Source of the DNA: an uncultured Bacteroidales bacterium
GTDB lineage: Bacteria > Bacteroidota > Bacteroidia > Bacteroidales > P3
NCBI GenBank assembly: GCA_947177845.1
Contig: CAMWVZ010000037.1
Span: 1-8,264 of the forward strand
DNA: 8,264 bases
Reading direction: 5' to 3'
Positions 5,804 through 8,264 of the stretch are shown here, in pieces (the first letter of the stretch is position 1; each line of letters starts with the position of its first letter). The notes below the pieces were generated by a model. It did not search any database and was not told the DNA's origin. It worked only from the letters and a program-made list of their open reading frames with translations. A program made the position numbers and the translations under genes.

Positions 5804-7336
5804 CTACTTGGCGTAGTTCACCGCCCGCGTTTCGCGGATAACGGTGATTTTGATCTGTCCGGGATAGGTCATTTCCTCTTGAATCTTCTTCGAAAGGTCG
5901 AGCGAAAGCTGGCAGGCCTGGTCGTCGGTCACCTTGTCGGCGCCCACGATAACACGCAACTCGCGGCCGGCCTGAATGGCGTAGGTCTTTACCACGCCGG
6001 GGTAGGAGAGAGCCAGCGATTCCAGATTGTTGAGGCGGTTGATATAGGCTTCCACCACCTCACGGCGCGCGCCGGGGCGCGCGCCCGAAATCGCGTCGCA
6101 CACCTGCACGATAGGCGAAATGAGATTGGTCATCTCGATTTCGTCGTGGTGCGAGCCGATGGCGTTGCAGACCTCGGGGCTTTCCTTGTATTTCTCGGCC
6201 AGCTTCATGCCGATAATGGCGTGAGGCAGTTCGGGTTCGTTGTCGGGCACCTTGCCGATGTCGTGCAAGAGGCCGGCACGTTTGGCGATTTTGGGATTCA
6301 GACCCAGCTCGGCGGCCATGGTGGCGCAGAGGTTGGCCGTTTCGCGGGCGTGCTGCAAGAGGTTCTGCCCGTAGGAAGAACGATATTTCATCTTGCCTAT
6401 CATACGGGTCAACTCATTGCTCATGTTCAAGATACCCAAGTCGATGCAGGTGCGCTTGCCCACTTCCATAATCTCCTGCTCAATCTGCTTTTGGGTCTTG
6501 GCCACCACCTCCTCGATACGGGCGGGGTGGATACGTCCGTCGGTCACCAGCTTGTGCAACGAAAGACGGGCGATTTCGCGGCGCACGGGGTCGAAACCCG
6601 AAAGGATAATCGCGTCGGGCGAGTCGTCGATAATGATTTCCACGCCGGTAAGCGACTCCAAAGTACGGATGTTGCGGCCTTCGCGTCCGATGATGCGGCC
6701 CTTGATTTCCTCGTTCTCGAGATTGAACACCGACACGGTGTTTTCGATGGCGTGCTCGGTGGCGGTGCGCTGAATGGTCTCGATGACGATTTTCTGCGCT
6801 TCCTTGTTGGCGGTGAGCTTGGCCTCGTTGATTACGTCCTTGATTTGGCTCAGGGCCTCCGACTTGGCCTCGTCGCGCAAAGAATTTATCAACTGCGACT
6901 TGGCTTCCTCCGCCGAAAGTCCGGCCACGGATTCCAGCTGCTTGATGTGCTGCGCCAAACTTTTGTCCAGTTCCGACTGCTTCTTGCTCACCACCTGCAA
7001 CTGGTTGTTGAGGTTCTCCTTCAACGAACTCAGTTCGTTGTTTTTGCGTTGCACCTCTTCGAACTTGCGGTTGATTTCGTTCTCTTTCTGCTTGATTTTG
7101 TTCTCTCTGCCGGCGATGTTGTTGTTGCGTTCCTGTACGGCCTTTTCGTGTTCGGCCTTCATTTGGAGGAACTTCTCTTTCGCCTGAAGCAGTTTCTCTT
7201 TCTTTATGATTTCGCCTTTTTCTTCGGCTTCCGAAAGGATTTTTTTCCGCTTGCGTCTGAGCAAGAGGGTGGAGATCAAGGCCCATACGCCGCCACCGAC
7301 GGCGAAAGCCACGATCAAGAGTGCAAAATTATCCAT
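5804..7336 (-). CDS. rny: Ribonuclease Y
   Basis: This 510-residue membrane-anchored endoribonuclease initiates mRNA turnover. The domain order is complete: an N-terminal membrane segment (about 4-26) followed by basic RRKRKK, a long Lys/Glu/Gln-rich coiled coil (about 30-190), a KH RNA-binding domain with [10 protein letters not shown] (213-222), an HD metal-dependent phosphohydrolase domain with LLHDIGK (356-362, His358-Asp359) and SHHDEIE (395-401), and a conserved C-terminal region with GARPGARRE (418-426). Length is typical. The start is ATG at 7336 ([15 protein letters not shown]), which places the membrane anchor first; the longer frame to 7543 only reads through the upstream structured RNA. 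It lies downstream of the 6S RNA with a 44-base leader and ends at a strong terminator. Confidence 0.97.
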   Translation of the reverse strand: MDNFALLIVAFAVGGGVWALISTLLLRRKRKKILSEAEEKGEIIKKEKLLQAKEKFLQMKAEHEKAVQERNNNIAGRENKIKQKENEINRKFEEVQRKNNELSSLKENLNNQLQVVSKKQSELDKSLAQHIKQLESVAGLSAEEAKSQLINSLRDEAKSEALSQIKDVINEAKLTANKEAQKIVIETIQRTATEHAIENTVSVFNLENEEIKGRIIGREGRNIRTLESLTGVEIIIDDSPDAIILSGFDPVRREIARLSLHKLVTDGRIHPARIEEVVAKTQKQIEQEIMEVGKRTCIDLGILNMSNELTRMIGKMKYRSSYGQNLLQHARETANLCATMAAELGLNPKIAKRAGLLHDIGKVPDNEPELPHAIIGMKLAEKYKESPEVCNAIGSHHDEIEMTNLISPIVQVCDAISGARPGARREVVEAYINRLNNLESLALSYPGVVKTYAIQAGRELRVIVGADKVTDDQACQLSLDLSKKIQEEMTYPGQIKITVIRETRAVNYAK

Positions 7337-7380
7337 ATTGTATGATGATTTTTGCCTATTGAAAGCAAGAGAAAAGGTAG

Positions 7381-7591
7381 AAAAACCGCATGCCCTATAG
7401 AGCTTGGAAAACTCCGACTCTCTATATAATGGGGCGGCCTGTCCTTTCGGGCTTCTTATGTCTCCAAAGGAGATTCCGGTGTCCGGCGAACCGAAACTTC
7501 CGGAATTCAAAGCCTGCCTTCCCGAACCCGAGCGCATCCCCAACGTTTAAAATGTTGAGTTTTCAAACTGATGGTGAGCGATGCGGTTTTT
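7381..7591 (-). ncRNA. ssrS: 6S RNA (SsrS)
   Basis: The spacer between zapA and rny encodes a ~211-nt RNA with the 6S layout, a rod with a large central bulge. The closing stem pairs the 5' end AAAAACCGCAU (7591-7581) with the 3' end AUGCGGUUUUU (7391-7381), 11 bp, extended by GCUC/GGGC. Inward come GGGG/CCCC, then UCGGGUU/AGCCCGA, and an apical hairpin with AUUCCGG/CCGGAAU capped by UUCGG-UUCG-CCGGA. The bulge strands carry small hairpins: CAACG/UGUUG on the 5' side and UAUAGAG/CUCUAUA on the 3' side. 6S RNA binds RNA polymerase holoenzyme by mimicking an open promoter. A position next to zapA is known for 6S genes in several phyla. I see no consensus promoter directly upstream, so it may be transcribed with or processed from the zapA transcript. 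The exact ends are estimates. Confidence 0.82.
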
Positions 7592-7625
7592 CTCTTTCTT
7601 CGGCGCGAAAACGCCCGGAGGATAT

Positions 7626-7904
7626 CTATAAGGAAAGACTGCTGTCTATCTGTCTCAACTTCTCCAACAATTCCCGATCTCTATAGGCTATGCTCTTTTC
7701 GTTCCTCAATGCGCTCAAGGTGTATTGCAAGGACACCATAGACAATAAGTCCTGATTGTCTTTGAACGCATAATTCTTGGCATAACTCCGTACCTGTTCG
7801 TTTATTTTCTCCGCCGCTTCCCGGATGAGGGGCTCGTCGTCGGGACGAACCATGAGCTTATAGGGTCGCTCGCAGATAGTTACGGTTATAGGTATCTCGT
7901 TCAT
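7626..7904 (-). CDS. zapA: Cell division protein ZapA
   Basis: This 92-residue protein matches ZapA, the small FtsZ-ring-associated protein that bundles FtsZ filaments at midcell. The N-terminal globular part (about 1-50) shows the family pattern: a beta strand with ITVTICERPYKLMV, then PDDEPLIREAAEKINEQV. The rest is a helix able to form a coiled-coil tetramer (QDLLSMVSLQYTLSALRNEK and onward). The start is ATG at 7904, which overlaps the upstream stop as ATGA; an upstream in-frame start would add nine unrelated residues coded inside the previous gene. The overlap points to coupled translation with the coiled-coil gene. The stop is followed by the 6S RNA gene about 35 bases later. Confidence 0.9.
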   Translation of the reverse strand: MNEIPITVTICERPYKLMVRPDDEPLIREAAEKINEQVRSYAKNYAFKDNQDLLSMVSLQYTLSALRNEKSIAYRDRELLEKLRQIDSSLSL

Positions 7905-8203
7905 TTTTCGTTGTCCAGAAGCATCAGGCACCGGTCCACTTCTTTAATGAGTCCGTCTATGACGGCCTGCGCCCGTTGCCTTTCCTGCTTATCTCCGTTG
8001 CGGTTTAAGCTGCCGCTTACCTTCAATATGCTGTTTTTATTCTCTAATTCTTTGGTTTTCTTTTTCTGCATATCGAGCATCGTTTCGGCCTGGTCGAGCC
8101 GGCTTCGGAGCTGACGGTTTTCCAATTCCAACTTGTTCAGTTTGGAAACCAGTTGGTTGGCTTTTTGTTCAATGTCCGAAACAAGGTTCTTCAATGCGTT
8201 CAC
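7901..8203 (-). CDS. Small coiled-coil protein encoded with ZapA (ZapB-like by position)
   Basis: This 100-residue soluble protein is almost wholly helical and heptad-like from about 5 to 60 (IEQKANQLVSKLNKLELEN and onward), then has a short polar break (SGSLNRNGD, 63-71) and a C-terminal helix ending IDGLIKEVDRCLMLLDNEK. That C-terminal pattern ('I..LI.EIDrCi.LL') is, from memory, common in the uncharacterised Bacteroidetes proteins found before zapA. The start is GTG at 8203; an in-frame stop three codons upstream (8210-8212) excludes longer forms and no early in-frame ATG exists. It overlaps zapA by 4 nt. The location and coiled coil suggest a divisome partner similar in role to ZapB, but sequence similarity to ZapB is not evident, so the function is inference. 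Confidence 0.8.
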   Translation of the reverse strand: MNALKNLVSDIEQKANQLVSKLNKLELENRQLRSRLDQAETMLDMQKKKTKELENKNSILKVSGSLNRNGDKQERQRAQAVIDGLIKEVDRCLMLLDNEK

Positions 8204-8224
8204 GGTACTTTATATGGCAGGGTG

Positions 8225-8255
8225 CGAAGTTACAAAAAGTCGGGGGTATAAAAAA
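8225..8255 (-). promoter_or_regulatory. Possible promoter of the coiled-coil gene/zapA unit
   Basis: The minus strand reads TAACTTCG (8225-8232), one base off the Bacteroidetes -7 consensus TAnnTTTG, followed by GCACCC. A TTTT lies 19 bases further upstream (8252-8255) where TTTG is expected. The leader to the GTG at 8203 would be about 15 bases. The minus strand just upstream (CGCGGCTTTTTT, about 8250-8261) looks like the right half of a terminator for a gene beyond the window, which supports a fresh transcription start here. Confidence 0.4.
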
Positions 8256-8264
8256 GCCGCGGGG

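Noticed and set aside
5879..7345. 488-codon open frame on the plus strand
   Set aside because: It is antisense to the entire rny gene, with low-complexity Leu/Phe/Val/Gly content mirroring the coiled coil on the other strand.
7337..7543. Longer N-terminus for rny
   Set aside because: The extension is encoded by the 6S RNA and would put 69 unrelated residues before the membrane anchor that normally begins RNase Y.
1..8264. Mobile elements, CRISPR arrays, toxin-antitoxin or defence genes
   Set aside because: I looked for transposase motifs, terminal inverted repeats, regularly spaced repeats and small two-gene cassettes on both strands and saw none. The whole window is accounted for by conserved housekeeping genes. 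The tRNA-Leu pair shows no adjoining integrase or duplicated tRNA 3' end within view.

Overview
The window reads as a chromosomal housekeeping segment of a member of the Bacteroidota, most likely order Bacteroidales. The evidence is: two promoter boxes matching the Bacteroidetes -7 element (TAnnTTTG), one with a correctly spaced -33 TTTG; few recognisable Shine-Dalgarno sequences; Bacteroidales-type protein sequences (DnaA, RNase Y, an RsmI-like methylase, RarA); and the order coiled-coil gene, zapA, 6S RNA, rny. Coding DNA is GC-rich for the phylum, while the spacers are AT-rich. The genus cannot be fixed from this sequence. Every gene lies on the minus strand, so transcription runs from high to low coordinates.

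Right block (about 8264 to 5720). A promoter-like box near 8225 precedes a GTG-started small coiled-coil protein that overlaps zapA by 4 nt. Next comes a 289-nt spacer holding a structured RNA with the architecture of 6S RNA (7381-7591), then rny (RNase Y), which ends in a strong intrinsic terminator (16-bp stem).

Centre (about 5720 to 5372). This AT-rich gene-free region lies between rny and dnaA. It holds two copies of the DnaA-box-like 9-mer TGTTGATAA and a third, degenerate copy, two of them facing each other in the probable dnaA leader. It could be a dnaA autoregulatory region or part of oriC.

Left block (5371 to 458). Five tightly packed genes look like one operon: dnaA, an RsmI-like SAM-dependent methyltransferase, rarA (mgsA), sufE and a long-chain polyprenyl diphosphate synthase. 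Junctions are a 1-nt overlap and gaps of 19, 1 and 11 nt. The set joins replication initiation and fork maintenance with Fe-S assembly and quinone or lipid-carrier side-chain synthesis.

Far left (458 to 1). A tandem pair of tRNA-Leu genes (anticodons GAG, then CAG) has its own consensus promoter and a terminator. Beyond it the first 32 codons of another protein run off the window.

I see no mobile element, CRISPR array, prophage, defence system or clearly new system. The observations most worth checking are the DnaA-box cluster, the structure of the 6S RNA, the altered P-loop of DnaA and the composition of the dnaA operon.
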